Assembly: GCF_014197245.1 (NCBI RefSeq)
Contig: NZ_JACIFF010000002.1
Coordinates: 479,068 to 543,067, forward strand
Origin: Neolewinella aquimaris
GTDB lineage: Bacteria > Bacteroidota > Bacteroidia > Chitinophagales > Saprospiraceae
Reading direction: 5' to 3'
Length of the DNA stretch: 64,000 nt
Part shown: in pieces, positions 27,767 to 35,982 of the stretch
Position numbering within the stretch: the stretch's first letter is position 1
Layout of the letters: each line of letters begins with the position of its first letter
The notes under the pieces: generated by a model
Database searches by the model: none
What the model was told of the DNA's origin: nothing
Seen by the model: the letters and a program-made list of their open reading frames with translations, nothing else
Translations under genes and position numbers: made by a program

Positions 27767-29059
27767 TCACCGACTAGCCTCATAAAACTGCACCACCTCC
27801 GGATCCACCATCACATCCCTTAACCCCAGCGGATGACGGAGCACGATGCCCTCAAGGGTGCGGCACCTACTGAGCGCCACGTACGTCTGCCCGTGCTCGA
27901 AGGCCCCCGAACGCCCCAGGTCGACAATGATCTTATCGAAGGTCTTCCCCTGCGATTTGTGGATGGTCACGGCCCAGGCCAGGCGCACCGGAAGCTGGCG
28001 GTAGGTACCCAGGGTTTCGGTCCCGATCTTGCGCACGTCGGTGGCGTCGGCGGTGTAGCGGATGATATCCCACTCGTCGTACTCCACTTCCACCTCGCTC
28101 GGCTTGCCGTTCTCGACAATTTCGATCTTGACGGATTTGGCCTTGCACTCCAGTACCGTACCGATGCTGCCGTTGACGAAGCGGCGGTCGGGGTCGTTGC
28201 GCAAGGTCATCACTTGAGCACCGGCTTTGAGGCGCAGCAACTGGGGGACAGGAAACAGCTTTTCCGGGAAATTTCCCTTCACTTCGGCCGTATACAGGTG
28301 CTCCGGACTATTCAATTCCGCGAGGGCGTTGGCGTTGATTTTCGTGACCGTAGCGTTGCGGGCGGCCAGGGTGAGGTAATTGTCGCCCGGCTCCGGCTGA
28401 AAATCGGGGAGGTAGCGCCCGTTCAGGTCTTCCAGTTCATCGCGATCTACGGTGGCGTTGCGAATGCTTTCGAGCAGGCGGAGGAAGTGGCGGCTGTCCT
28501 GACGGTATACCTTGTTGAGCTCGATCGTCTCCAGGTCGATGTGGTCCATCGCGTCGGCACTGAAGAAGTACGGACTGGCGTAGCGCAAACTAAAGAACTC
28601 CCGCTCGGCCTCGCTGCTTACCACCGGCGGCAGCTGGAATAGGTCGCCAAACAGGATCAGCTGCACCCCACCGAAGGGTTCTCCGTTTTCGCGGTTTAGC
28701 TTTAGTCCGTAGTCGATGGCTTCCATTACGTCGGCCCGCACCATACTGACCTCGTCGATCACCAGCGTCTCCAGGTTCATGAAGAGGCGCCGGTTGCGGC
28801 GGTTCGGGCGGATGTCGCGGGACTGCAGCAGCCGCGGCGGAAAATTGAAGAAGGAGTGGATGGTTTGTCCGCCCACGTTCAGCGCGGCTACCCCGGTCGG
28901 TGCCAGCACCACCACATTTTTGCGCGTGCTGCGCTTGAAGATCTGCAGCAACGTCGATTTGCCCGTTCCGGCCCGGCCGGTGACGAACAGATTGGCACCC
29001 GCTTCCATTCGCTCCAGGGCGTAGTTGAATTCGTTACTCAGTTGCAGGGGCTCGGGCAT
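27767..29059 (-). CDS. Pif1-like AAA helicase
   Basis: 430 residues from the ATG at 29059 (MPEPLQLSNEFNYALERM). Superfamily 1B helicase motifs: I, FVTGRAGTGKSTLLQIF; II, LVIDEVSMVRADVMEAID; III, LILFGDLFQLPPV; then the C-terminal IHKSQGKTFDKIIVDLG and GQTYVALSRCRTLEGIVL. Pif1 enzymes unwind DNA 5' to 3' and clear G-quadruplexes and forks. Shorter than eukaryotic Pif1, as usual for Bacteroidota copies. A longer frame to 29149 is rejected because it crosses the divergent gene and both promoter boxes. The gene is flanked by inverted copies of a repeat. Confidence 0.9.
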   Translation of the reverse strand: MPEPLQLSNEFNYALERMEAGANLFVTGRAGTGKSTLLQIFKRSTRKNVVVLAPTGVAALNVGGQTIHSFFNFPPRLLQSRDIRPNRRNRRLFMNLETLVIDEVSMVRADVMEAIDYGLKLNRENGEPFGGVQLILFGDLFQLPPVVSSEAEREFFSLRYASPYFFSADAMDHIDLETIELNKVYRQDSRHFLRLLESIRNATVDRDELEDLNGRYLPDFQPEPGDNYLTLAARNATVTKINANALAELNSPEHLYTAEVKGNFPEKLFPVPQLLRLKAGAQVMTLRNDPDRRFVNGSIGTVLECKAKSVKIEIVENGKPSEVEVEYDEWDIIRYTADATDVRKIGTETLGTYRQLPVRLAWAVTIHKSQGKTFDKIIVDLGRSGAFEHGQTYVALSRCRTLEGIVLRHPLGLRDVMVDPEVVQFYEASR

Positions 29060-29063
29060 GGCG

Positions 29064-29071
29064 CGAAGGTA
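29064..29071 (-). promoter_or_regulatory. -7-like box of the helicase gene
   Basis: Minus-strand TACCTTCG ends 4 bases before the helicase ATG. Box and spacer (TACCTTCGCGCC) differ by one base from the trpS arrangement (TACCTTCGCGGC). Confidence 0.4.
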
Positions 29072-29082
29072 GGAAGATACCG

Positions 29083-29090
29083 TACTTTCG
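29083..29090 (+). promoter_or_regulatory. -7-like box of the small membrane protein gene
   Basis: TACTTTCG ends 4 bases before the ATG at 29095. With the opposite box it fills the 35-bp divergent gap, which has no room for two ordinary leaders. Confidence 0.4.
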
Positions 29091-29094
29091 CCCC

Positions 29095-29481
29095 ATGCAA
29101 ACCTCCCGCTTCCTGGTTCTGCTGGCCGCCGTTTCCGGATTGGCCGCACTCGGACTGGCCACCGCCCATCTCCTGTTGTCGATCGACTACGCCCTCCCCT
29201 TTTCGGTCGGTACCATGTTGCTGTTCGTCCTCATTTGCGTCGGCCTTTTTTTCCTGGGGCGGCGGAGCGCAGGAGCGGAGAATAAACACCTGTTCAGCAA
29301 TGTTTTTATGGGAGCCACCATGGTGAAGATGCTGCTCTGCGGCATGCTCGTGGTTACCTACGTGCTGCTGGGTGCTCCCCCGAATAAGCTCTTCATCGTG
29401 CCGTTCTTCTGGCTGTACATCGTGTATACGGGCTTCGAGGTGTATTTTTTGATGAAGCTGTCGGCCATTGTGGCAAAGTAA
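29095..29481 (+). CDS. Small four-helix membrane protein
   Basis: 128 residues with four predicted membrane helices: residues ~5-27, ~35-55, ~75-93 (MVKMLLCGMLVVTYVLLG) and ~98-122 (LFIVPFFWLYIVYTGFEVYFL). The helix layout recalls AtpI-like or other four-helix Bacteroidota proteins, but no ATP-synthase genes are near and no conserved charged motif was seen, so I do not assign a function. It carries a variant of the dispersed 18-base word at about 29259-29276. Confidence 0.65.
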   Translation: MQTSRFLVLLAAVSGLAALGLATAHLLLSIDYALPFSVGTMLLFVLICVGLFFLGRRSAGAENKHLFSNVFMGATMVKMLLCGMLVVTYVLLGAPPNKLFIVPFFWLYIVYTGFEVYFLMKLSAIVAK

Positions 29482-29725
29482 GGTCGAGCGGCTTTTGGTT
29501 CAAGACGTTTCACCACGGATGGCCACTGATTCTCACGGATTTACGCACGGATGGGGATAGGCCAGGTCGGGCAGCCTCTGGTCCGAGACGGTAAAGGTTG
29601 CTGTGCAACGGGGGAGGCTAACCGCAGATTACGCGCAGATGTAAGGTTGAGGTATTGTGATCGCGACCGCGGCAGGATGCCACGAACCGGGGTGGCCACT
29701 TGACCTGGCAGACCTTGCACTGTCT
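29482..29725. repeat. Intergenic block with three dispersed repeat types
   Basis: No gene. 29502-29560 has CACGGATGGCCACTGATTCT and ACGGATTTACGCACGGAT; 29565-29589 is the inverted partner of 27669-27693; 29624-29641 has ACCGCAGATTACGCGCAGAT; 29665-29692 is a copy of the GACCGCGGC / ATGCCACGAACC family that forms arrays at 54.2-54.4 kb. Three families meeting in 200 bp suggests a tolerated insertion site. Confidence 0.7.
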
Positions 29726-29733
29726 TACCTTTG
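29726..29733 (+). promoter_or_regulatory. -7 box of the VanY-like gene
   Basis: TACCTTTG, an exact TAnnTTTG match, ends 5 bases before the ATG at 29739. A TTG at 29700-29702 is 23 bp upstream, slightly longer than ideal. The box supports the 29739 start over the in-frame ATG at 29700. Confidence 0.5.
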
Positions 29734-29738
29734 CTCCA

Positions 29739-30554
29739 ATGAGATTTACCCTTTTCTTACTTACCTCCTTGCTACTGAGTTGCACGAGTCCGGCGGAAGG
29801 CCCCGTCGAAGCCACCGCTGCTCCTGCGCCCCCGCCCACCCCTGTTTCCGCTGCCGCGGCTGAAAACGACAGCATTCCCGCTATACCCAGCTATACCTAC
29901 CTGACGGGTAAATTCGACCCGACCGAGCACCCCGATTTTGTGAAGGTCGCGGGGAAGTACACCGACGGCGATCCGTACGTGCTGCAGAAGGATACTTACG
30001 CCGCCTTCGAAAAAATGCACGCTGCGGCACTCAATGATGGCGTCAAGCTGATCATCGTATCGGCTACGCGAAACTTCGCCCGCCAGAAGCAGATTTGGGA
30101 GGCAAAATGGAACGGCCAGCGCCTGCTGGAGGGAAAAGAACGCGCCGACGAAGCTTATCCCGACCCCGCCGACCGCGCACGCGCCATCCTGCGCTACTCC
30201 AGCATGCCCGGCACCAGTCGGCACCACTGGGGGACGGACATGGACCTTAACGCCCTCAACAACGGGTATTTCGACGACGGGGAGGGACAGCGGATCTACG
30301 CCTGGCTCACCGCACACGGCGCGGACTACGGATTTTGCCAGCCCTACACCGTGAAGGGTACCGACCGGCCCAGTGGCTACGAGGAGGAACGCTGGCACTG
30401 GAGCTACCTGCCCCTGGCCACCCAGCTGACCGATTATGCCGCTACCGAGCTGAGGGACGAAGACATCAGCGGGTTTGCGGGCGCGGAATCGGCCCCCCGG
30501 ATCGAGGTCGTACGCAATTACGTCCTTGGCGTCAACCCTGCCTGCAAGAAATAA
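29739..30554 (+). CDS. VanY-type D-alanyl-D-alanine carboxypeptidase lipoprotein (peptidase M15)
   Basis: 271 residues from 29739, opening a lipoprotein signal (MRFTLFLLTSLLLSCTSP). A Pro/Ala-rich linker (residues ~25-45) leads to an M15B domain: IIVSATRNFARQKQIWEAKW, the zinc motif TSRHHWGTDMDLNAL (His and Asp ligands) and EEERWHWSYLP with the catalytic/zinc His. The enzyme trims D-Ala from peptidoglycan stem peptides in the periplasm. The linker codons contain an exact reverse copy of the 18-base word at 29820-29837. Confidence 0.9.
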   Translation: MRFTLFLLTSLLLSCTSPAEGPVEATAAPAPPPTPVSAAAAENDSIPAIPSYTYLTGKFDPTEHPDFVKVAGKYTDGDPYVLQKDTYAAFEKMHAAALNDGVKLIIVSATRNFARQKQIWEAKWNGQRLLEGKERADEAYPDPADRARAILRYSSMPGTSRHHWGTDMDLNALNNGYFDDGEGQRIYAWLTAHGADYGFCQPYTVKGTDRPSGYEEERWHWSYLPLATQLTDYAATELRDEDISGFAGAESAPRIEVVRNYVLGVNPACKK

Positions 30555-30662
30555 ATACGGGCACCGGGACAAAGAATCCGGCCGACCACCCCATGCCGGG
30601 GGGGATCGGACTAAACTTATGCCAGGGTACCTTACGTTTACCTCACACATTAAGACTCGCCC

Positions 30663-31016
30663 ATGGAACTATACGACATCAACCGCTACGCCCTCATTGT
30701 TACCCCTAGCGAAGCCCTGTTGCGCTGGGCCATCCGGGAGGACGCCACCATCGAGGAGGACATCGATTTCGATGACACTTCCGACCTCACCACGGTCTAC
30801 CTGATGCCCGACTTCGACGAAATGGAGGAGGCCGAAGACTGGCTGGAGAAAAACTTTATGCCCATCCTCGAAAATTTGCTCAGCGAGTGGGTCGAGGACG
30901 ACAGCAACTGGCCCGACAACCTGGCCTTCAACCACTTCGAAAAATTCAGTGATTACACCATCACCAATATGGTGATCGATACCCAGGACGCCAGCTACGA
31001 CCAGGAGGAAGATTAA
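30663..31016 (+). CDS. Small acidic protein coupled to the S9 peptidase gene
   Basis: 117 residues, strongly acidic (over a quarter Asp/Glu), starting MELYDINRYALIVTPSEALL and ending DTQDASYDQEED. There is no signal peptide and no motif I know. Its stop and the next start share one base (TAATG at 31014-31018), so it is translated together with the peptidase. A cytoplasmic partner, inhibitor or chaperone of that enzyme is possible but only inferred from the overlap. Confidence 0.65.
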   Translation: MELYDINRYALIVTPSEALLRWAIREDATIEEDIDFDDTSDLTTVYLMPDFDEMEEAEDWLEKNFMPILENLLSEWVEDDSNWPDNLAFNHFEKFSDYTITNMVIDTQDASYDQEED

Positions 31017-33418
31017 TGCAGTATCAACGCCCCCCAGAAGCCATTGCCGATCTGGTCAACCTGAAGCCCGATCCCCTCATGCTGTTCGGGCCGAACCCCG
31101 ACTACATCATCATTGCCGACCGGCCGATGTACCCCAGCATCGAGGAGCTAAGAGAGCCGAAGGTAAAACTGGCCGGACGGCAGATCAATCCCGATTCCTT
31201 CACGCCCTACGGAACGCGCGGCTTCCATAATCCGCGGCTGCACCAGTTCTCAACCGGCAAGGACCATTACTTCAACGGCCTGCCCGAAAACGGAAGCTTC
31301 CGCTACTTCACCTGGTCGCCCGACGGCAACCGCATCGCCTTCTGCCTGGTCACCGACCACGGACTCCAACTCTGGACGGCCGACCGGGAATCCCTCGAAT
31401 GCTACGCGGTAGGCGGCAACGACATCAACAACAGCCTCGGCGGAGCGCCCTACGATTTCATCGGCAACGACCGCTTCCTCATCAAACGGCGGATCGCGGG
31501 AGCCAGGAAACCGGAAATGAGTGAGTCGGCCACCGGCCCGAACGTACAGGACTCATCCGGCAAGGAAGGAGCGAACCGCACCTACACCAACCTGCTGGAG
31601 AACGACTACGACGTCGCCCTGTTCCGCTACTACGCCACCGGTCAGCTCTACCTCCACCGGCTCGATACCGGAGAGGAGCGGGAGTGGGCGGAACCCGGCA
31701 TCATCGCCGGGCTGGGAGATTCGCCGAACGGGAAGTACTTCGTGATCACCTACGTGGTCGAGCCCTTTAGTTTCAACGTTCCCTACGACAAATTTGCCGA
31801 CCGGGTACTGCTGCTCGATCAGGCTGGCTTTCCGATCCGTGAATTGGCGTCCCGACCCACGGTCGAGCACCTGCCACCGGCATTCGGTGCCGTTATCACC
31901 GAGCCGCGGCGCTTTAACTGGCGCAGCGATCACCCCGCACAGCTGTACTGGACGGAGGCCATCGATGGTGGCGACCCCCGTATGGACGTCGAGTACCGCG
32001 AGCAACTGTACTACCTGGAAGCACCCTTCACCGGCGAGCCCCAGAAGAGCATCCGCCTACCCATGCGTTTTGGTGCCCTGCGGTGGGGCCGCAGCGATCT
32101 GGCCATCGTGGTCGACTGGGAGTGGGCCACCCGCCGCCAGGTGACGCGCCGTTGGTATCCCGACGATCCCTCCCGTGAGCCGGAAATTCTGTTCGACCAC
32201 AACTGGGAGGACAACTACAACGACCCCGGCGGCGTCGTGACCGTCTCCTCTCCGAGCGACCACAGCCTGCTGTTGACCCGCGACGACGGACAGACCCTGG
32301 TGATGGTCGGCAACGGCCACAGCCCCGACGGCCCCCAGCCCTTCGTTGATGGCTTCAACCTGATCACCCACGAAAAAACGCGGCTCTGGGAGTCTACCCC
32401 GCCCTACTTCGAGCGCCCCCTTTTCTTTCTCGATCAGGATCCGGAATACTTCCTGCTGGCCCGCGAACAGTCGGACGAGCGGCCCAACTTCTTCCTCCAC
32501 CACCTCGTCACGGGAGAAGAGATGCGGGTGACCAGCTTTCCCCACCCCTACCCCCAGCTTCAGCACACCAACTTCGAACTGGTCACTTACGAGCGGGCCG
32601 ACGGGGTGCAACTGAGCGGCGAGCTGCATACCCCGGAAGGTTTTCAAGCGGGCACCGATGCCCCGCTACCCATTTTGATGTGGGCCTACCCCCAGGAGTA
32701 CAAAGATGCCGACAAGGCCGGTCAGGTGACCACCAGCAAGCACCAGTTTCGGCGCATCAGTCCGCTTTCCCCCTTGCCATTCCTGGCCGTGGGCTACGCG
32801 GTTTTTGACGACTTTGCCATGCCGATCGTCGGCGAGGGCGACGAGGAACCCAACGAAACCTTCATCGAGCAGGTCAGGATGAACGCCGAAGCCGCCGTAC
32901 AAAAGCTTGTGGATATGGGCATAGCCGATCCCGACCGCATTTTCGTGGGCGGACACAGCTACGGCGCCTTCATGACCGCCCACCTACTGGCCCACACCGA
33001 CCTCTTCGCCGGAGGCATCGCGCGCAGCGGGGCCTTCAACCGTACCCTGACGCCCTTCGGCTTTCAGGCGGAGGAACGGACCTTCTGGCAGGTTCCCGAT
33101 ACCTACGTGCGTTTGTCGCCCTTCGTGCATGCGGACAAGATTGACAGCCCGTTGCTCCTGATTCACGGAGAAGACGACAGCAACAGCGGCACCTATCCCG
33201 TGCAGTCGAAACGTATGTTTACGGCACTCGATAACCTCGGGAAGACGGCGCGCCTCTGTCTGCTTCCCTACGAAGATCACGGCTACGCAGCCGAGGAGAG
33301 CATTCTTCACATGCTCTGGGAAATGCACCGGTGGATGGAGCGGTACGGCCGGCCCGATTCGGAAAGGCGGGGACACGGCCGCCAGGGTGAGCGGCAAACC
33401 GTAAGTTTGTCGGAATAA
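31016..33418 (+). CDS. S9-family (prolyl oligopeptidase-like) serine peptidase
   Basis: 800 residues. The N-terminal ~520 residues form a beta-propeller; the C-terminal alpha/beta-hydrolase has the nucleophile Ser648 in GGHSYGAF, the acid around Asp720-721 in HGEDDSNSGTYP and His755 in YEDHGYAAEE. The opening YQRPPEAIADLVNLKPDPLM and IEELREPKVKLAGRQINP matches the glutamyl-peptidase-like S9 group, but a Sec signal, common in that group, is absent, so this enzyme appears cytoplasmic. The last ~25 residues are a low-complexity basic tail. TAAGTTTG within its last codons (33402-33409) may be a promoter for the next gene. Confidence 0.88.
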   Translation: MQYQRPPEAIADLVNLKPDPLMLFGPNPDYIIIADRPMYPSIEELREPKVKLAGRQINPDSFTPYGTRGFHNPRLHQFSTGKDHYFNGLPENGSFRYFTWSPDGNRIAFCLVTDHGLQLWTADRESLECYAVGGNDINNSLGGAPYDFIGNDRFLIKRRIAGARKPEMSESATGPNVQDSSGKEGANRTYTNLLENDYDVALFRYYATGQLYLHRLDTGEEREWAEPGIIAGLGDSPNGKYFVITYVVEPFSFNVPYDKFADRVLLLDQAGFPIRELASRPTVEHLPPAFGAVITEPRRFNWRSDHPAQLYWTEAIDGGDPRMDVEYREQLYYLEAPFTGEPQKSIRLPMRFGALRWGRSDLAIVVDWEWATRRQVTRRWYPDDPSREPEILFDHNWEDNYNDPGGVVTVSSPSDHSLLLTRDDGQTLVMVGNGHSPDGPQPFVDGFNLITHEKTRLWESTPPYFERPLFFLDQDPEYFLLAREQSDERPNFFLHHLVTGEEMRVTSFPHPYPQLQHTNFELVTYERADGVQLSGELHTPEGFQAGTDAPLPILMWAYPQEYKDADKAGQVTTSKHQFRRISPLSPLPFLAVGYAVFDDFAMPIVGEGDEEPNETFIEQVRMNAEAAVQKLVDMGIADPDRIFVGGHSYGAFMTAHLLAHTDLFAGGIARSGAFNRTLTPFGFQAEERTFWQVPDTYVRLSPFVHADKIDSPLLLIHGEDDSNSGTYPVQSKRMFTALDNLGKTARLCLLPYEDHGYAAEESILHMLWEMHRWMERYGRPDSERRGHGRQGERQTVSLSE
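33402..33409 (+). promoter_or_regulatory. -7 box inside the end of the S9 gene
   Basis: TAAGTTTG, an exact TAnnTTTG match, 19 bases before the GTG start of the glycosidase gene. No TTG at ideal spacing; the glycosidase may also be read through from the S9 gene. Confidence 0.35.
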
Positions 33419-33428
33419 ACCCATTCCC

Positions 33429-35228
33429 GTGCGCCTAACTTGTTTTCTACTTCTGTTGGCCCTACTCAGCGGTTGCCGTACCACCTTTACCTCTACCCTT
33501 CCGGATACGGCGAAGTGGGAAAAGATTACCCTCACCTTCCCCGGTCCGGAAACCAGCGAGGCGGCGGCCGATAACCCCTTCACGCATTACCGACTCGACG
33601 TCACCTTCACCAACGGGGAGCACCGCATTACCGTACCGGGATTTTACGCTGGCGACGGCCGGGCAGCCCATACGGGTGCGGAAAATGGCAACATATGGCA
33701 GGTACGTTTCCGTCCCGACCTCGAGGGGGAATGGACCTACGCCGGAAAATTGATCAGGGGAACGGACGCGTACTTGGGCGGGGACGCAGGAGCTACGAAA
33801 ACCGTAAAGAGCTACGAGGGGGCATTCTTCGTCGGTAACGCCGAACCGGGTGAGAACGGCCGGCTTATCCGCGATCATCCCCGCTACCTGCGGTGGGCCG
33901 AATCCGGCGACTACTTCCTTAAAACCGGGGTGGACAGTCCGGAAAACCTGCTCGGCTACGCCGATTTTGACGGAACCTACCGGTACAGCGACGACTTCCG
34001 CGAGGGGGAAAGCACCGCCGAGGGCCTCCATACCTACGCCGCTCATTTGGACGACTACGGCACCCGCGACCCCGCCTGGAAAGACGGAAAGGGGAAAGCC
34101 CTGATCGGCGGGCTCAACTACCTCGCGTCGGTGGGCGTCAACAGCATCTACTTCCTCACGCTTAATATCGGCGGCGACGGCAGGGACGTTTGGCCATACA
34201 CGAGTCATGAAGTCTTCGATCGCTTCGACGTCAGCAAGCTCGACCAATGGGAGATCGTCTTCGACCACGCCGACAGCCTGGGGATGATGCTGCACTTCGT
34301 TCTGAACGAAACCGAGAACGAGACTTTACTCGATAATGGCGATACCGGTCCGCTGCGGCGCCTCTACTTCCGGGAAATGGTCGCCCGCTTCGGTCACCAC
34401 CGCGCCGTCACCTGGAACCTCGGGGAGGAAAACGGGCCGAACGAGTGGTCGGAAACTTACCAGGACAACCGGCAGCAGAGCGACGTGATCGCCTGGTTTG
34501 CCGAGCACGATCCGTACCGCAACTACGTCGTACTGCACACCCATCCGGGGGAGGCCGCCTTTGCCGAGATATACGAGCCCCTGTTGGGGAACGAACAGTT
34601 GGGTGGACTGGCCCTCCAGCTCGGCAACCCGTACTCCGCCAACGAAGTAACGCGCAAGTGGCTCGACCTATCCGCCGCCGCGGGAGCCCCCTGGATCATG
34701 ACCGTCGACGAGGTAGGTCCCTGGTGGCGCGGCCTCGACCCCGATAATGCCACACCGAACAACCAGGACAGCCTGCGCGCCCTTACCCTCTGGGGCAACC
34801 TCATGGCCGGCGGCGCGGGAGTAGAGTGGTACTACGGCGCCCGCAGCCCCCACAACGACCTGAACCTCGAAGACTGGCGCAGCCGGGACCGTGCCTACCG
34901 TTGGACGACCCACGCCCGCAAGTTTTTCGAGCGGCACCTGCCCTTCGGGGAGATGGAGGGACGGAATGAGCTGTTGGCTTCCGAAGCTCAGTTCTGCTTC
35001 GCACGGGAGGGGGAGGTGTACGTCGTATTCCTGCCCTTCGGCCGACCGGCGACCCTGGACCTGAGTGGTACCGAGGGAGAATTTACCGTGCAGTGGTATG
35101 ATCCCCGCAAGGGAGGTGAGCTGATCGACCACGGCGAGCTGGTGAGCGCGAGTGACGGTCAGGTGGGACTGGTGCCGCCCGGCGAAGGAGACTGGGCGTG
35201 CTTACTGAAAAAGCGTCCGAAAGAATAA
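33429..35228 (+). CDS. DUF5060-type glycoside hydrolase lipoprotein
   Basis: 599 residues, GTG start followed by a lipoprotein signal (RLTCFLLLLALLSGC). Residues ~30-115 look like a DUF5060 beta domain (WEKITLTFPGPET, IWQVRFRPDLEGEWTYAGKL). The middle is a TIM-barrel-like region (VNSIYFLTLNIGGDGRDVWPY, AVTWNLGEENGPNEW with a likely acid Glu pair, WIMTVDEVGPWWRG with a likely nucleophile Glu). A C-terminal beta domain follows (YVVFLPFGRPATLDLSG), like the putative collagen-binding domain often found there. Probably hydrolyses an extracellular glycan; substrate unknown. Its stop is one base from that of the convergent gene. Copy of the 18-base word at 33776-33793. Confidence 0.82.
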   Translation: MRLTCFLLLLALLSGCRTTFTSTLPDTAKWEKITLTFPGPETSEAAADNPFTHYRLDVTFTNGEHRITVPGFYAGDGRAAHTGAENGNIWQVRFRPDLEGEWTYAGKLIRGTDAYLGGDAGATKTVKSYEGAFFVGNAEPGENGRLIRDHPRYLRWAESGDYFLKTGVDSPENLLGYADFDGTYRYSDDFREGESTAEGLHTYAAHLDDYGTRDPAWKDGKGKALIGGLNYLASVGVNSIYFLTLNIGGDGRDVWPYTSHEVFDRFDVSKLDQWEIVFDHADSLGMMLHFVLNETENETLLDNGDTGPLRRLYFREMVARFGHHRAVTWNLGEENGPNEWSETYQDNRQQSDVIAWFAEHDPYRNYVVLHTHPGEAAFAEIYEPLLGNEQLGGLALQLGNPYSANEVTRKWLDLSAAAGAPWIMTVDEVGPWWRGLDPDNATPNNQDSLRALTLWGNLMAGGAGVEWYYGARSPHNDLNLEDWRSRDRAYRWTTHARKFFERHLPFGEMEGRNELLASEAQFCFAREGEVYVVFLPFGRPATLDLSGTEGEFTVQWYDPRKGGELIDHGELVSASDGQVGLVPPGEGDWACLLKKRPKE

Positions 35229-35229
35229 G

Positions 35230-35943
35230 TCAGCGGAACCTCAGGCTCAGTACCCCCAGTACCGCCTCCCGGATAATGGACTTGTGCATCTTGCTCTTCC
35301 CGGCGATGCGATCGGTGAAGATGATGGGTACCTCCACGATGCGGTAACCGAGCTTGCGGGCCGTGTACTTCATCTCGATCTGGAAGGCGTAGCCGATGAA
35401 GCGGATCTTATCGAGATCCATTGCCTCCAGCACCGGGCGGGAGTAGCACATGAAGCCGGCGGTGGGATCCTTGATGGGCATCCAGGTGACCATGCGCGTG
35501 TAGAGGCTGGCCCCGTAGGAGAGGATGATGCGGTCCATGGGCCAGTTCTCCACGCTTCCGCCCTTCACGTAGCGGCTGCCTACGGCCACATCACCCGGAC
35601 CGTCGTGGCAGGCGTCCCGTAGGCGAATAAGGTCGGCCGGCGTGTGGCTGAAGTCGGCGTCCATCTCGAAGAAGTACTGGTAGTTGTCGGCCTGTTTCAG
35701 TCCCCACCGGAAGCCGTCGAGGTATGCCGTGCCGAGGCCTAATTTTCCGCTTCGCTCGAGCAGATGCAATTTGCCGGGGTACCTTGGCTGCAGCTCCCGG
35801 ATGATGTCGGCGGTGCCGTCGGGCGATCCGTCGTCAACGATGAGTAGGTGGAAGGGCTGAGACAACCCGAAAACGGTTTCCACCATACGTCCGATGTTCT
35901 CGCGTTCGTTGTAGGTGGGAATAATGACCAGGCTGTCGCTCAA
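35230..35943 (-). CDS. Polyprenol-phosphate mannosyltransferase-like GT2 glycosyltransferase (Dpm1 type)
   Basis: 237 residues. GT-A fold: SLVIIPTYNERENI, LLIVDDGSPDGTADII, GKLGLGTAYLDGFRWGL, the metal-binding FEMDADFSHTPADLIRL, SRYVKGGSVENW and KDPTAGFMCYSR. It moves a sugar from a nucleotide sugar to a polyprenyl phosphate at the membrane. No C-terminal membrane domain, as in soluble Dpm1. Start: a TTG at 35967 lies inside a perfect TATCTTTG box (35965-35972), so it would not be transcribed; the TTG at 35943, directly before SDSLVIIPTYNE, fits the family start and leaves about 15 leader bases. Confidence 0.88.
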   Translation of the reverse strand: MSDSLVIIPTYNERENIGRMVETVFGLSQPFHLLIVDDGSPDGTADIIRELQPRYPGKLHLLERSGKLGLGTAYLDGFRWGLKQADNYQYFFEMDADFSHTPADLIRLRDACHDGPGDVAVGSRYVKGGSVENWPMDRIILSYGASLYTRMVTWMPIKDPTAGFMCYSRPVLEAMDLDKIRFIGYAFQIEMKYTARKLGYRIVEVPIIFTDRIAGKSKMHKSIIREAVLGVLSLRFR

Positions 35944-35964
35944 GGGGAGGTACGATTGAGGCGC

Positions 35965-35972
35965 CAAAGATA
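35965..35972 (-). promoter_or_regulatory. -7 box that decides the glycosyltransferase start
   Basis: Minus-strand TATCTTTG, exact match to TAnnTTTG. It overlaps the first possible TTG start of the gene and therefore points to the downstream TTG at 35943. Confidence 0.5.
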
Positions 35973-35982
35973 GGATAAGGGT

